Counted from the stretch's first letter, positions 10,176-21,970 are shown. The stretch is 64,000 nucleotides of DNA from Erinaceus europaeus (GCF_950295315.1 NC_080168.1:62271838-62335837), one strand, 5' to 3'. Program-made: numbers and translations. The notes: generated from the sequence alone by a model not told the origin.

Positions 10176-10330
10176 AAAGTAGGGCAACCAGGTGAAACAA
10201 ACAGTCTGATAGAGCACAGTGTTAGTATGGCTGGGGATCCAAGGTCCCAGGTTCAGTCTCTGGTACCACCATAAGCCAGAGCTGAGCAATGATCTGGTCT
10301 CTATCTTGTTAAAATAAATTAATAGATATT
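10176..10330 (+). mobile_element. SINE-C/D-type copy, diverged
   Basis: 'ctgatagagcacagtgttag' is followed by the C-type B box and tail. Confidence 0.6.
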
Positions 10331-10356
10331 TAGTAAAATTCAAAAACCAGAGAGCA

Positions 10357-10479
10357 TGGGACCCAGGAGATGGTGCAGTGGATAAGGCCTTGGACTCTCA
10401 AGCATGAGGTCCCAGGGCGTCCTAATAAATCAGAGTGATACTCTACACACACACACACTATCTCTCTCATTAACAAACA
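10357..10479 (+). mobile_element. SINE-D
   Basis: 'aggagatggtgcagtggata' head; part of the B-box region is lost and a (CA)n run sits in the tail. Confidence 0.8.
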
Positions 10480-10824
10480 TTTTTTTTTCCTCCAGGGTTA
10501 TTGTTGAGGCTCTGTGCCTGCACCACGAATCCACTGCTCCTGGAGGCTATTTTTCCCCCTTTTATTGCCCTTAATTTTTATCATTGTTGTGGTTATTATT
10601 GTTGTTATTGATGTCATTGTTGTTAGATAGGACAGAGAGAAATGGAGAGAGGAGGGGAAGACAAAGAGGGGTAGAGAAAGATAGACACCTGCAGAGTTGC
10701 TTCACCGCCTGTGAGGCAACTCCCCTGCAGGTAGGGAGCCGGGGGCTCAAACCAGGATCCTTACGCCGGTCCTTGTGCTTCGAACCATGTGTACTTAACC
10801 TGCTGTTCTACTGCCCGACCCCCA
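10480..10824 (-). mobile_element. SINE-E
   Basis: Complete. Flanked by 'acaaacatttttt' and 'acaaacaattttt', an approximate duplication. Confidence 0.9.
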
Positions 10825-10832
10825 ACAAACAA

Positions 10833-11024
10833 TTTTTTAAATTATTATTATTTGACAGGATGAGAGAAATTGAGAGGGATGGAAGATAGAGAGGAACAGA
10901 AACAGAGAGATACCTGTAGCCCTACTCTTGAAGCTTCTCCCTTGCAGGTGGAGACTGGGAGCTCAGATCTGGATCCTTGCACTTGGTAATATGTGTGCTT
11001 AACCAGTTGCACAACTGTTTGACC
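10833..11024 (-). mobile_element. SINE-B
   Basis: Reverse copy with a diverged head. Confidence 0.8.
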
Positions 11025-11049
11025 CTCAAATAAATCTTTTTAAAAATAT

Positions 11050-11255
11050 TTTATTTGAGGAGGGAAAGAACAGAATGAAACATAGACTGAACATGGTGTA
11101 TTGCACGAAAGCAAAAAACTCTGGGGAGGGAGGGAGGATGAGGGAGGATAGAAAGAAAACTCTGGAGGGCTATTATACAGTGAAATTGCTCAGCTCTGGC
11201 TTATTTAAGGCTGTGCTGTGGGCTGAACCTGGGACCTTAAAGCCTCAGGCATGAA
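11050..11255. mobile_element. LINE-1 3' UTR piece plus SINE-C piece
   Basis: Bases 11050-11150 are plus-strand L1 3' UTR ('ggtgtattgcacgaaag'). Bases 11180-11255 are a minus-strand SINE-C fragment. Confidence 0.6.
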
Positions 11256-11575
11256 AGTGAAAAGATGAATTCACCTTTTTAAATAGCTGACTAGTATTCC
11301 ATTGTATATATAGACCACAGGTTTCTCAGTCTCTCATCTGCTGTTGGACACCTGGGTTGCTTCCAGGCTTTGACTATTACAAATTGTGCTACTATGAGCA
11401 TAGGTATACACAGATATTTTTGGATGGGTATGTTTGGTTCCTTAGGATATATCCCCAGGAGAGGAGTTGCAGGGACATAGGGTAGGTCCACTTTTAGCCT
11501 TCTGAGAATTCTCCAGACTGCTCTCTACAGGAGTTGGACCAACTTATATTCCCACCAGCAGTACAGGAGGGTTCA
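11256..11575 (-). mobile_element. LINE-1 ORF2 end
   Basis: Encodes the last ~70 residues of ORF2 (frame at 11291-11491 on the minus strand, with the '[11 protein letters not shown]' phrase also seen at 18073 and 48795). Both ends are cut. Confidence 0.85.
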
Positions 11576-11643
11576 AAAGACTGATTCTGTTTGTCTCTGC
11601 TCTCACCATTGTTGGCTGAACCACAAACTGTTTTTAATTTTAA

Positions 11644-11866
11644 TTTTTTTAAAATTACCTTTATTTATTTATTGGATACAGACAGCCAGAAATCGAGAGG
11701 GAGGGGGGTGTTAGAGAAGGGAAAGAGACAGAGAGACACCTGCAGCCTTGCTTCACCATTTGCAAAGCTTTCCCCCTGCAGGTGGGGGGGATCGGGGGCT
11801 TGAACCCGGGTCCTTGAGCATTGTAACATGTGTGCTCAACCAGGTGTACCACCACCCGGCCCCTAC
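11644..11866 (-). mobile_element. SINE-B
   Basis: Complete reverse copy; the B-box complement is 'cttgaacccgg'. Confidence 0.9.
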
Positions 11867-11991
11867 ACAAACTCTTAAGTTACAGATAAGAATGCTGGTA
11901 ACTCTTTCCCAGTGCTGTTATGCTTAGGGATCAGAGTATCCTAAAGGCTTAACCTTGGAACATTTTTTCTTTTTTCTTTTTTTTTTTAAAT

Positions 11992-12095
11992 ATGAGGCCA
12001 GGGACATAGACCAGTGGTAGAGTATATATTGCCATATAGAAGGTCCTGGGTTTGATCTCTTGTACATGTATACATACACAGTTTTATGCTATCCT
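11992..12095 (+). mobile_element. tRNA-like SINE of another type
   Basis: 'agaccagtggtagagta' and 'ggtcctgggtttgatctc' resemble A and B boxes of an ID-like, tRNA-Ala-like SINE, unlike the others here. Confidence 0.4.
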
Positions 12096-12569
12096 TCACC
12101 TTTCTGTCTCCTGTCATTTAGAGAAACTCTAACTCAATGGCCCTACTCAAGCTGCTACTGTCATGTCTAACCAAATGGGCCCCAGAGGTTGAGGTAGCCA
12201 TCAGCAAAATATCACTATAGAACTGTTGTGGAAATACTGAGAGCATCTCCCAGAACCTCCCCTCCCCAGAACTCTGCCCCACTAGGGAAAGATAAAAACA
12301 GGCTGGAGGTATGGCTCCACCTGCCAATACCCATGTCCAGTGCAGAAGCAATTACAGAAGCCAGAACTTCCACCTTCTGCACCTTGTACAGAACTTTGGT
12401 CCATAATCCCAAGGGGAATATGACAGGGGAAGATGACTAGAAGGCTCTGAACCCCAGTTCCTCCAGGACCCAAAGCATGTCACCAGAAATCTTTTTATTC
12501 CATCACTGAAAGGGAAGCAAATCTGAAAAACACCAGAGGAAGCCAGGCACTGTTTCTCTTATCTGAGAG

Positions 12570-12570
<1 letters not shown>

Positions 12571-12626
<56 letters not shown>
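12571..12626. repeat. (GA)n microsatellite
   Basis: About 55 bases of GA dinucleotides with few interruptions, inside the L1 3' UTR. Confidence 0.95.
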
Positions 12627-12630
<4 letters not shown>

Positions 12631-12685
12631 GACACTCAGAAGTAGTAATAGGTGTAGGTATGTCATAGAAAGAAAGTGAAAGGTG

Positions 12686-12836
12686 GTCCAGGAGGTGGCG
12701 CAGTGGATAAAGCATTGGTTTCTCAAACATGAGGTCCTGAGTTCAATCCCCAGCAGCACATGTGAACCAGTGTGATGTCTGGTTCTTTATCTCCTTCCAT
12801 CTTCATGAATAAATAAATCTTAGAAAAAAGAAAAAG
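12686..12836 (+). mobile_element. SINE-D in LINE-1
   Basis: Complete. Host sequence 'agaaagtgaaa' appears on both sides, consistent with a target duplication. Confidence 0.9.
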
Positions 12837-12907
12837 AAAAGAAAGTGAAAACAGGACTGTTAAGAAATGGGAAAAATATACAGATATAGCTAGCTAGAAG
12901 ATACGGA

Positions 12908-12913
12908 TGGATG

Positions 12914-12966
<53 letters not shown>

Positions 12967-12967
12967 G
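12908..12967. repeat. (GATA)n microsatellite
   Basis: About 15 tetranucleotide units, lying at the position where other L1 3' UTR copies carry TA, CA or TATC runs. Confidence 0.95.
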
Positions 12968-13142
12968 GACATAGATATAGTTAAGAGAATCAGCCCTTAT
13001 CTGTGATCTTGGGAGAACTACTGAAGTTTCCAAGAGAAGGGGTGGAGACACAGAACTCTGGTGGTGGGAACAGTATGGAATTATAACCCTGTTACCTTAC
13101 AACTTTGTGTATCAAGATTAAATCACCAATAAAAAATAAGTT

Positions 13143-13319
13143 TTAAAAAATAAATACTAAAGCATGTCAACACTTGCTAAGAGGATAAAGTCACAACATG
13201 GGACTGCCTGGTGGTTGCCAAGCCAAAAAGAGAAAAGGGACTAGACAAAGTCCTTGCCCACCCCCACTCCCATTCTTCTGTCCATGCTGAGGAGACACCA
13301 CTCAAAGAAGCAGACAACT
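13143..13319. other. No repeat recognised
   Basis: Single-copy-looking sequence between an L1 tail and a SINE-B. Confidence 0.35.
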
Positions 13320-13520
13320 GGGGCCAGGTGGTGGCACACCTGGTTAGGCACACATGTATAATGCACAAGGACCCAGGTTCCAGCCCCCAGGCCCTACCTG
13401 CAGAGGGAAAGTTTTTTGAGTGGTGAAGCAGGGCTGCAGGTGTCTCTCTGTTTCTTTCCTTCTGTATCTCTCCCTCCCCTCTAGGTTCCTGGCTGTCTCT
13501 AGACAATAAAGATAATTGAG
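13320..13520 (+). mobile_element. SINE-B
   Basis: Complete, ending in 'caataaagataattg'. The 151-aa reverse frame here is a read-through of SINEs. Confidence 0.9.
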
Positions 13521-13577
13521 AGAGGTAGAGAAAGAGAGCTGTTTCCTTCTCTCCTTTCTTTTTCTCTTTTCTTTCTT

Positions 13578-13922
13578 CCTTTTTTTTTTTTTTTTTGACT
13601 CCAGGGTTATTGCTGGGGCTCGGTGCCTGCACTATGAATCCACTGCTCCTGGAGGCTGTTTTTTCCCTTTTGTTTCCCTTGTTGTTATTATTATTGTTGT
13701 TATGGCTGTCATTGTTGTTGGATAGGACAGAGAGAAATGGAGAGAAGAGGGGAAGACAGAGGGGGGAGAGAAAATTAGAAACCTGCAGACCTGCTTCACC
13801 ACTTGTGAAGCGACCCCCCCCCCCTGCAGGTCGGGAGTTGGGGGCTCAAACCGGGATCCTTATGCTGGTCCTTGCACTTTGCGCCATGTGCGCTTAACCA
13901 GCTGCGCTACCACCCGCCCCCC
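13578..13922 (-). mobile_element. SINE-E
   Basis: Complete. The paired 9-mers are present apart from a 'gactccagg' variant. A C-run of about 10 lies near 13817. Confidence 0.9.
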
Positions 13923-14221
13923 CTTTCTTTCTCTCCACAGCCCTGAGATGAAGTAAAGATATACAGGATAGAAACCCAGCCAGGGAAATGTCTTGTGCCT
14001 TTTCATTCCACCACTCCAGGTTCCACCAAAGCCCTTTTGTTAGACAACTTAACTAGCTAAGCATCCCTGAGCTGTGGCATTGTCTCAGGAATGTAAATCT
14101 CCTCTTCCCTCCCCTCCCCTCCTCCCCTCCCACACATACTGTCCTTATCCCTCCTGCACTTAATCAGAAGCCCCCAACTCTCTTGTTAAGTCCCTTTCAC
14201 ACATCTAGCCCTTTGGAATTT
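13923..14221. other. Single-copy-looking sequence
   Basis: Nothing recognised apart from a CCCT-rich patch at 14100-14135. Confidence 0.4.
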
Positions 14222-14367
14222 TTTTTTAAGATTTTATTTATTAATGAGAAAGATAGGAGAGAAAGAACCAGACATCACTCTGGTACATATGCTGCCAGGG
14301 ATTGAACTCGGGACTTCATTCTTGACTGTCCAGTGCTTTATTCACTGGGCCACCTCCTGGACCACTC
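14222..14367 (-). mobile_element. SINE-D
   Basis: Intact reference for this type: 'attttatttattaatgagaa', 'accagacatcactctggtac', 'gggattgaactcggga', 'gggccacctcctggacca'. Confidence 0.9.
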
Positions 14368-14560
14368 CTTTTGGGATGTTCACCTTCATAATGCTTACTT
14401 GTCATGATCGCATGGGTACTGTATAACTTGGGTGATTGCTCTTATTCACCTATCCATCCCCTAGGTTTCAAAGCTCCCATGCAAAGTCATGTCTGGGGAA
14501 AGGGGGGGGGGGGGGGCTGGGAGCACAGCCTATCATGGTATTGTGTGCAAATAACATCAA

Positions 14561-14698
14561 GTTTAGGGTAAGGGTAGATAATGCATAATGGTTATGCAAA
14601 GAGACTCTCATGCCAAAGGCTCCAAAGTCCCAGGTTCAGTCCCACCACCACCATCAGCCAGAGCTGAGCAGGGCTCTGGTAAATCAAACAAACAAAGA
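14561..14698 (+). mobile_element. SINE-C
   Basis: Complete; flanked by a perfect 'acatcaagttta' duplication. Confidence 0.9.
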
Positions 14699-14834
14699 CA
14701 TCAAGTTTAGTTTAAAGGTGATGAGAGACAAGTCAAAGTGTTTAGGAATTGAGCACAAGCTTAAAGGAGCCCAATGACAATCTGAGATCATAGATGATGC
14801 CTAGGATGTCACAGGCTTCTTTCAAAATAAGCTG

Positions 14835-15012
14835 TTGAGGATGGGGACTGGTGACACTGCTCACTTGGTTAGTGTGCTGCTTTTGTCCTATGCAGGACTG
14901 AGGACTCAGTCTGGCCCCCACCACACTGGAGGAAGCTTGGGTGTTGTGGTCTTTTTCACTGGCTCCCTACTTTTCTGCCTGTCAGTAATAATAATAATAA
15001 TAATAATAATGT
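14835..15012 (+). mobile_element. Old tRNA-like SINE with (AAT)n tail
   Basis: 'ggggactggtgacactgctc' then 'ctggcccccaccacactgg' and 'tttttcactggctccct'. It belongs to no other type seen here. The tail is (AAT)n. Confidence 0.5.
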
Positions 15013-15162
15013 TATTATTATGGATACGTGGCTGCTTTAAGGTGTACAACTTTGAGTTCCCTGGTTCAGAAAAATGTTTCATCAACTAGAAAGAACTCCA
15101 CCCAGACCAACAAAAGCAAGAAGGCCAGACGACTCTCATAATGTGTGCATGCTCTCTCACTC

Positions 15163-15366
15163 TCACTTTTTAATTATTTATTTATTATTAATACAGACAG
15201 AGAGAAATTGAGAGGAGAGGGGGAGATAGAGGGAAAGAGACAGAGAGACACCTGCTTCACCACCCATGATGCTTTCTTCCTGCAGGTGGGGTCCAGGGGC
15301 TTGAACCCAGGTCCTTATGCACTGTAATGTGTGCGCTTAACCAGGTGTGCCAATGCCTGGCCCCAT
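15163..15366 (-). mobile_element. SINE-B
   Basis: Complete reverse copy. Confidence 0.9.
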
Positions 15367-15369
15367 ATC

Positions 15370-15652
15370 TCTCTCTTATTGCCACTGGGGGTTATCACTG
15401 TGACTGGTTGCCAGCACTACAAATCCGTTGCTCCTGGTAGTCATTTTTCCTCCCTTTTTTACCTTCCTTCTTTCCATCCTTCTATTGGTTAGGTCAGAAA
15501 GAAATTGAGAGGAAGGGGAGATGAGAGAGAGAGAGAGAGAGAGAAAACCCCTACAGACCTGTTTCACCACTTTTGAAGCCTCCCTCTTGCAGATGGGGAA
15601 CAGTGGCTTGAACCCCAGACCTTTTACATGGTAGTGTGTGCCAATAGTCACA
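15370..15652 (-). mobile_element. SINE-E, diverged
   Basis: Normal order of parts with many substitutions, and a (GA)n run at 15521-15545. Confidence 0.75.
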
Positions 15653-15834
15653 CACCCCCAATAATGCTGTCATAATCTCCCTGTCACTGGCATCAGACAA
15701 AGTGCATGTCTCTGGATTTCCCCTCAAGCAGTCAAACCAGATATCAAATCTGTAATAGCAGGAGACAAAGACAAAGCACAATGCTGCCACTTGGTTGGGT
15801 GTAGCAGTCACATAATTTCCTATAAATGAACTTG

Positions 15835-16640
15835 TGGGGAGGTGGCCACCAGTGAGGGTCAGCAGGCCCACGTGCAGGGGCCTGCCCAGCGAGTGCTCAG
15901 TGCTGGATGCTCAGTCCCTTCCTGGCACAGCAGGAAGCCACCGCGAGTATACTCACTGGGCTTCCTGCCTGGGCTACCCAGTGGCGACCCAGGGTGCCTA
16001 TGGCCAACCAATCCCAGGACCCTAACACCCCCCCCTGGCCTAGAACCCCAATAAGAGATGCCCTCCTGCAAGACACCCCAGTCTGTAACACCACTCCACC
16101 CCCAAGTCCACAGGCTGTAACGCCACTCCACCCCCAAGTCCACAGCTGGACCCCGCACCGTCACCCCATCACTGCAGGCAGAGCCTTGGAGACACGTTTC
16201 CATGATGCAAAGCAGGCCTGGAGGGCTGGGGGGAGGGGGGCACACCTACACGTCCAGACTCCCACTGGAGGGCCATCCCACCCCCAGCAATCCAGTCTGT
16301 GTACCCTGGTTCTTCCCGTTCATTGTGCCTCATAGGGGAGGAGTTGTAAGTAGAACCCCCCTCGCCAAGTTTTACCTTCATGGTTCTGGAGGGGCTGGGG
16401 AGCAGGTTCCGAGCCCCCAGTGTGGGCGAGCTGGGGAGCACACGTGGCAGCCTCTGTCCAGGGCAGAAAGCAGGCTCAGGCAGCAGATGACATCAGCAGG
16501 AAGAGGCTGTCTCCCAACCCCCACCCCAAGCCCGCCCCTTGGCCCCGCCAGTCTGGGGATGCTTAGATGGGAGTCCCCCCACATGCCTCCTCCTTCTCTA
16601 GAGGTGACTGTGCGACCCTCAGAAATTTTCCAGCTGAATG
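15835..16640. other. GC-rich single-copy island with a tandem duplication
   Basis: GC-rich and free of SINE or L1 sequence. A roughly 32-bp unit containing 'ctccacccccaagtccaca' is repeated at about 16082-16146. Open frames of 142 aa (15907-16335 +), 148 aa (16202-16648 +) and 128 aa (15859-16245 -) overlap and are rich in Pro/Ser/Gly, as expected by chance in such DNA. No domain is recognised. Confidence 0.5.
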
Positions 16641-17137
16641 TAGCTTGAAGAAATCATGTGAAGTGAGATCAGCCATAAAGAGAAAGATGAATATGGGATG
16701 ATCTCACTCATGGACAGAAGTTGAGACATGAGATCAGAAAGGGTAAACACAAAGTATAATTTGGACTGGAGTTGGCATATTGCACCAAAGTAAATGTTTC
16801 TGGGGTTGGGAGGGTCTTTCAAGCCCTGGTTCCTGATGGTGGAAGAGGATCTAGGTGGTGGTGGGGGGAGTGTTTTTCAGAAAAATAGGAAAATTTACAC
16901 ATGTACCAACAACTGTATTTACTATAAACTGTTAATCCCCCAATAAAAAATAATTTAAAAAATCCTGAATTACACAATGGAATACTACTAAGTTATTAAG
17001 AACAAAGAATTCACTTTCTTGATCTCATCTAGGATGGGACTTGAAGAAATCATGTGAAGTGACATTAGCCAGAAAGAGAAGAATGAATATGGGATGATAT
17101 CACCCTTAGACAGAAGTTAAGAAATAAAAACAGGCAG
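16641..17137 (+). mobile_element. Two LINE-1 3' ends in series
   Basis: The first runs from 'gaagaaatcatgtgaag' to 'cccccaataaaaaat' (16641-16975). The second (16978-17137) begins with the ORF2 end 'cacaatggaatactac' and stops at an A-rich site. Confidence 0.85.
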
Positions 17138-17348
17138 TGAGTCCTGCGGTAGCACAGTGGTTAAGCGCACCTGGCTCAAAGCACAAGGACCTGTGTAAGG
17201 ATACCAGTTTGAGCCCAGGCTCCATACCTGCAGGGGGGTCGCTTCACAAGTGGTGCAATGTCTGTCTTTCTCTTCCTCTCTGTCTTACCCTTCTCTCTCC
17301 ATTTCTCTGTCCTATCCAACAAAAACGACATCAATAATAACTACAACA
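17138..17348 (+). mobile_element. SINE-A, tail replaced
   Basis: Head and body are normal. The tail stops at 'ataactacaaca', where the next SINE-A begins. Confidence 0.85.
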
Positions 17349-17624
17349 GGGAGTCAAACAGTAGCGCAGCAGGTTAGCACACATGGCACAAAGCGCAAGG
17401 ACCAGCATAAGGATCCCAGTTCAAGCCTCCAGCTCCCCACCTGCAGGGGGTCGCTTCACAAGTGGTGAAGCAGGTCTGCAATGTCTGTCTTTCTCTCCCC
17501 CTCTGTCTTCCCCTCCTCTCTCCATTTCTCTCTGTCCTATCCAACAACAACGACATCAATGACAACAACAATAATAACTAAAACAATAATAAAGAACAAC
17601 AAGGACAGCAAAAGGGAATAAAGA
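17349..17624 (+). mobile_element. SINE-A in the tail of the previous SINE
   Basis: Full length, with the head 'gggagtcaaacagtagcgca'. Confidence 0.9.
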
Positions 17625-17629
17625 AATAT

Positions 17630-20600
17630 TTTTTTAAAATTTTCATTATTGGGGAATTAATATTTTACATTAAACAGTAAATACAATAGTTTGTATATGC
17701 ATAACATTCCCCAGTTTCCCATATAACAATACAACCCTCACTAGTTCCTCTGTCCTCCTTCTTGGATCTGTATTCTCCCCACCTACCCACCTCAGAGTCT
17801 TTTACTTTGGTACAATACGCCAATTCCAGCTCAGATTCTACTTGTGTTTTCTTTTCTGATCTTGCTTTTCAACTTCGGCCTGAGAGTGAGATCATCCCAT
17901 ATTTATCCTTCTGTTTCTGACTTATTTCACTTAACATGAATTTTTCAAGGTCCATCCAAGATCGGCTGAAAACAATGAAGTCACCATTTTTTATAGCTGA
18001 CTAGTATTCCATTGTGTATATAGACCACAACTTGCTCAGCCACTCATCTGTGGTTGGACACCTGGGTTGCTTCTAGGTTTTGGTTATTACAAATTGTGCT
18101 GCGAAGAACATATGTGTACACAGATCTTTTTGGATGGGTGTGTTGGGTTCCTTAGGATATATCCCCAGTAGAGGAATTGCAGGATCATAAGGTAGGTCCA
18201 TTTCTAGCCTTCTGAGTGTTCTCCAGACTGTTCTCCACAGAGGTTGGACCAATTTACATTCCCACCAGCAGTGCAGGAGGGTTCCTTTGACCCCACACGC
18301 TCTCCAGCATTTGCTGCTGTTACCTTTTCTGATGTATGACATTCTCACAGGAGTGAAGTGATATTTCATTGTTGTCTTTATTTGCATTTCTCTGACAATC
18401 AGAGACTTGGAGCATTTTTTCATGTGTTTCTCGGCCTTTTGGATCTCTTCTGTGGTGAATATTCTGTCCATGTCCTCCCCCCATTTTTGGATGGGGTTAT
18501 TTGTTGTCTTGTTGTTGAGATTTGCAAATTCTTTATATATTCTGGTTATTAGCCTCTTGTCTGATGTATGGCATGTATAGATGTTCTCCCATTCTGTGAG
18601 GGGTCTCTTGGTTTGGGTAGTGGTTTCTTTAGCTGTGCAGAAACTTCTTAATATTATGTAGTCCCATGGGTTTATGCTTGCCTTATGATTTGTTTCATTG
18701 AAGATGTCTTTAAAAGTTATGCGGAAAAGACTTTTGCCAATATTTTCCTCTAAGTATCTGATAGTTTGTGGTCTAACATCCAAGTCCTTGATCCACCTGA
18801 AATTTACTTTTGTATTGGGTGAAATATAGTGGTTCAGTTTCATTCTTCTGCGTGTTTCAACCCATTGTTTCCAACACCATTTGTTGAAGAGACTCTGCTT
18901 TCCCCATTTAATAGTCTGGACACGTTTGTCAAAGATTAGATGTCCATAGGTGTGGGGGCTTACTTCTGGGATCTCAATTCTGTTCCATTGGTCAGTATGT
19001 CTATTCATGTTCCAGTACCAAGCAGTTTTGATTCAATGGCCCTAGAATACAATTTGAGGTCTGGGAGTGTGATGCCTCTGGTTCTGTTCTTTTTTCTCAA
19101 GATTGTTTTGGCAATTCTAGGTCTTTTCTGGTTCCAGATAAACATTTGTAGCATTTGTTCTATTCTCCTAAAAAATGTTCTTGGGATCTTGATGGGGATA
19201 GCATTAAATTTGTAGATGGCCCTGGGTAGTATATTCATTTTGATGATGTTAATTCTTCCAACCCATGAACATGGAATATCTTTTCAATTCTTTGTGTCTT
19301 TTTCAATTTCCATGAATAGTGACATAATTTTCAGTATGCAAGTCTTTCACTTCTTTGGTTAGGTTTACTCCTAGACATTTTATTATTATTTTTGTTGTTG
19401 TTGTTGCTAAAGTAAAAGGAATTGATTTCTGGATTTCAGTTTCTTCTAACTTAGTGTTTGCATAGAGGAATGCCACTGACATTTGAATGTTAATTTAGTA
19501 GCCTGACACCTTACTGTATTGCCTGATGATTTCCAAAAGCTCCTTGCTGGATTCCTTAGGTTTTTCTATGTATACAATCATGTCATTTGAAAATAGGGAG
19601 AGTTTGACTTCTTCTCTTCCAATCTGTATCCCTTTAATTCCTTGCTCCTGCCTGATTGCTATGGCAAGAACTTCCAACACTATGTTGAATAGTAATGGTG
19701 ATGGTGGGAATCCCTGTTTAGTACCTGATCTGAGTGGAAATGCTTCCAGTTTTTCACCATTGAGTATGATGTTGGCTATAGGTTTGCTATATATAGACTC
19801 TACTATCTTCAGGAATTTTCCTTCTATTCCCATTTTTTGTAGTGTTTTGATCATAAAGGGATGTTGTATTTTGTCAAAGGTGCTTTCTCTGCATCTATTG
19901 ATATGACCATGTGGTTTTTGGTCTTGCTTTTGTTGATGTGGTGGATTATGTTGATTGATTTACATATATTAAACCAACCTTACATGCCTGAGATAAACCC
20001 ACTTGGTCATCTTTTTAACTATCTTTTTGATATACTGCTGTATCCGGTTGGCTAGAATTTTGTTCAATATTTTAGCATCTATGTTCATCAGAGATATTGG
20101 TCTGTAGTTTTTTGTTTTGTTTTGTTTTGTTTTTTGTGTCCCTGTCTGATTTTGGTATCAGAGTGATGTTGGTTTCATAGAAGCTGGCAGGGAGTATTCC
20201 AGTGTCTTCAATCTTCTGGAAGACTTTTAAAAGTACAGGTATTAGTTCTTCTTTGAAGGTTTTGTAGAATTCATTTGTAAAACCATCTGGTCCAGGACTT
20301 TTATTTTTGGGAAGATTTTTGATAACTGTTTCAATTTCATTAGCTGTGATGGGCCTGTTCATGTTATCTACTTCCTCTTTACTTAGTTGTGGGAGTTGGT
20401 AGATATCTAGGAAATCGTCCATTTCTTCCAGGTTCTCTAGTTTAATGGCATATAGTTGTTCATAGAAGCCTCGCATGATATGTTGAATTTCTGCAGTGTC
20501 TGTTGTGATATCTCCTTTTTCATTTAGTATCTGATTTATTTGGGTCTTCTCCCTTTTTTGTTTTGTGAGTCTGGCTAAAGGTTTGTCGATTTTGTTCATT

Positions 20601-21178
20601 CTTTCAAAGAACCAACATTTACTTTCGTTGATCTTTTGTATGGTTTTCTTATTCTCAATGTTATTTATTTCTGCCCTAACTTTAGTGATTTCTGTCCTTC
20701 TGGTTGCTTTAGGGTTCCTTTGTTATTCTTCTTCTAGGTCTTTAAGATGTGCAATCAGGCTGTTGATTTGTGCTTTTTCTTGCTTTCTAATGTGTGCTTG
20801 TATGGCTATGAACTTCCCTCTCAGTACTGCCTTAGCTGTGTCCCAAATATTTTGATACCTTGTGTCATTTTCATTGAACTCTCGAAACATTTTGATTTCT
20901 TCCTTAATTTCCTCTTTGACCCAGAAGTTGTTAAGAAGTATACTGTTAAGCTTCCACATTTTGGGACTGTTACTAATCTTTTGTTGATTGTTAAGTGTTA
21001 GTTTAATTCCACTGTGGTCTGAGAAAATGCTTGGGATGATTTCAATGCTCTTGAATTGGCTGATGCTGTCTTTGTGGCCTAACATATGGTCTATCCTTGA
21101 GAATGACCCATGTGGACTTGAGTAAAATGTGTATTCCAGTCTTGGGATGAATGACTCTGAAAATGTCCTATAGTCCTA
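17630..21178 (-). mobile_element. LINE-1, 5'-truncated, 3.5 kb
   Basis: The longest L1 body in the window. It starts (minus strand) within ORF2, just upstream of the reverse transcriptase domain at 21178, and ends in a 3' UTR whose A-rich end is 'ttcattattggggaattaat' in complement at 17640. ORF1 and the endonuclease are absent. It has few substitutions relative to the copy at 48749. Confidence 0.95.
18073..21085 (-). pseudogene. LINE-1 ORF2 (reverse transcriptase and C-terminal domain), broken
   Basis: ORF2 proteins nick target DNA and reverse-transcribe L1 RNA there. Here the endonuclease is missing and five open segments remain: 21085-20723, 20599-20072, 19854-19495, 19238-19005 and 19008-18073. 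The upstream RT motif SPGPDGF lies near 20290. The catalytic box, usually F-A-D-D, reads F-S-N-D near 19590, so one metal-binding aspartate is lost. The preceding '[10 protein letters not shown]' box is also altered. A (TTTTG)n expansion near 20110 disrupts the frame. The last segment keeps the C-terminal cysteine motif (C-x3-C-x7-H-x4-C, near 18270). It cannot encode active enzyme. Confidence 0.93.
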
Positions 21179-21398
21179 GTTTATCCACCCCCTGGCTGCC
21201 CACCTGCAGGTGAGTCGCTTCTCAGGTGGTGAAGCAGATCTGTAGTTGTCTTTCTCTCCCCCTCTCTGTCTTCCCCTCCTCTCTTCATTTCTCTCTGTCC
21301 TATCCAACAAAACAACATCAATGACAATGACATTAACTACAACAATAATAAAAAAGGGCAACAAAAAGGAATAAATAAATAAATATTTAAAAAAAACA
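21179..21398 (+). mobile_element. SINE-A, 5'-truncated
   Basis: Starts near the B-box side ('cccctggctgcccacctgca'). It abuts the truncated 5' end of the L1. Confidence 0.8.
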
Positions 21399-21655
21399 GA
21401 AAATGAACACTAAATCATACAGGAAAATATCCATTGAATGAAATAAGATGGATAACTAAAATTGTAGAGTTGGAGAGAAAACAAACAAACAAACTTCCCC
21501 TTGTTCCTGTCGACTTTTCTGAGTCTGGTTAAGCAATCAAATTCACATCAGACAAGTTAGCAGGAAGAAAAAACAATTTTAGTCAGTTACATGTGGAGAA
21601 TCTGCATGCTTGCAGACTCCAAAGATAATGGGTATCATCTTGAGATAAGGAATAA
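21399..21655. other. No repeat recognised
   Basis: Sequence around 'acatcagacaagttagcagg' could be an old repeat, but I cannot name it. Confidence 0.35.
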
Positions 21656-21970
21656 GCTTTTCCCCTGCAGGTGGGGATGTGGGGGGGGGGGGGCAGGGCA
21701 CAAACCTGGATCTTTTCTGCATTCTAACTTGTGTGCTCAACCAGGTACACCACCACCCACCACCTTTTAAAAGAAGATTTATTTGTTAATTAATGAAAGA
21801 GAGTGAGTAGAGCATCAGTCTAGCAAGTTTGATGCTAGAGATCGAACCCAGAACCTAAGTTTGTGAGTCTAATGCCCCAGTCTCTGTGCCTGGAAGGATT
21901 TTTTTTTCTTTTTACCAGAGCACTTCTCAGCTCTGGCTTATGGTGGTGTAGGAGATTGACAAATTATTAA
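21656..21970 (-). mobile_element. Three SINE fragments in a row (B, D, C)
   Basis: SINE-B part 21656-21764, SINE-D 21765-21892 and SINE-C start 21893-21970, all minus strand and diverged. A G-run of about 12 lies near 21680. Confidence 0.6.

Larger units (their letters stand above)
12115..13142 (+). mobile_element. LINE-1 long-3'-UTR copy
   Basis: Contains 'ccccactagggaaagat', 'gaagcaattacagaagccag' and 'actctggtggtgggaa', ending in 'aataaaaaataag'. It is interrupted by a (GA)n run, a SINE-D and a (GATA)n run. Confidence 0.8.

Noticed and set aside
13177..13632. 151-aa reverse frame
   Set aside because: It runs through a SINE-B and the end of a SINE-E; the Lys-rich start is a poly(T) complement.
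15907..16648. 142- and 148-aa plus-strand frames
   Set aside because: Overlapping frames on both strands in GC-rich DNA, low-complexity composition, no domain; treated as chance.
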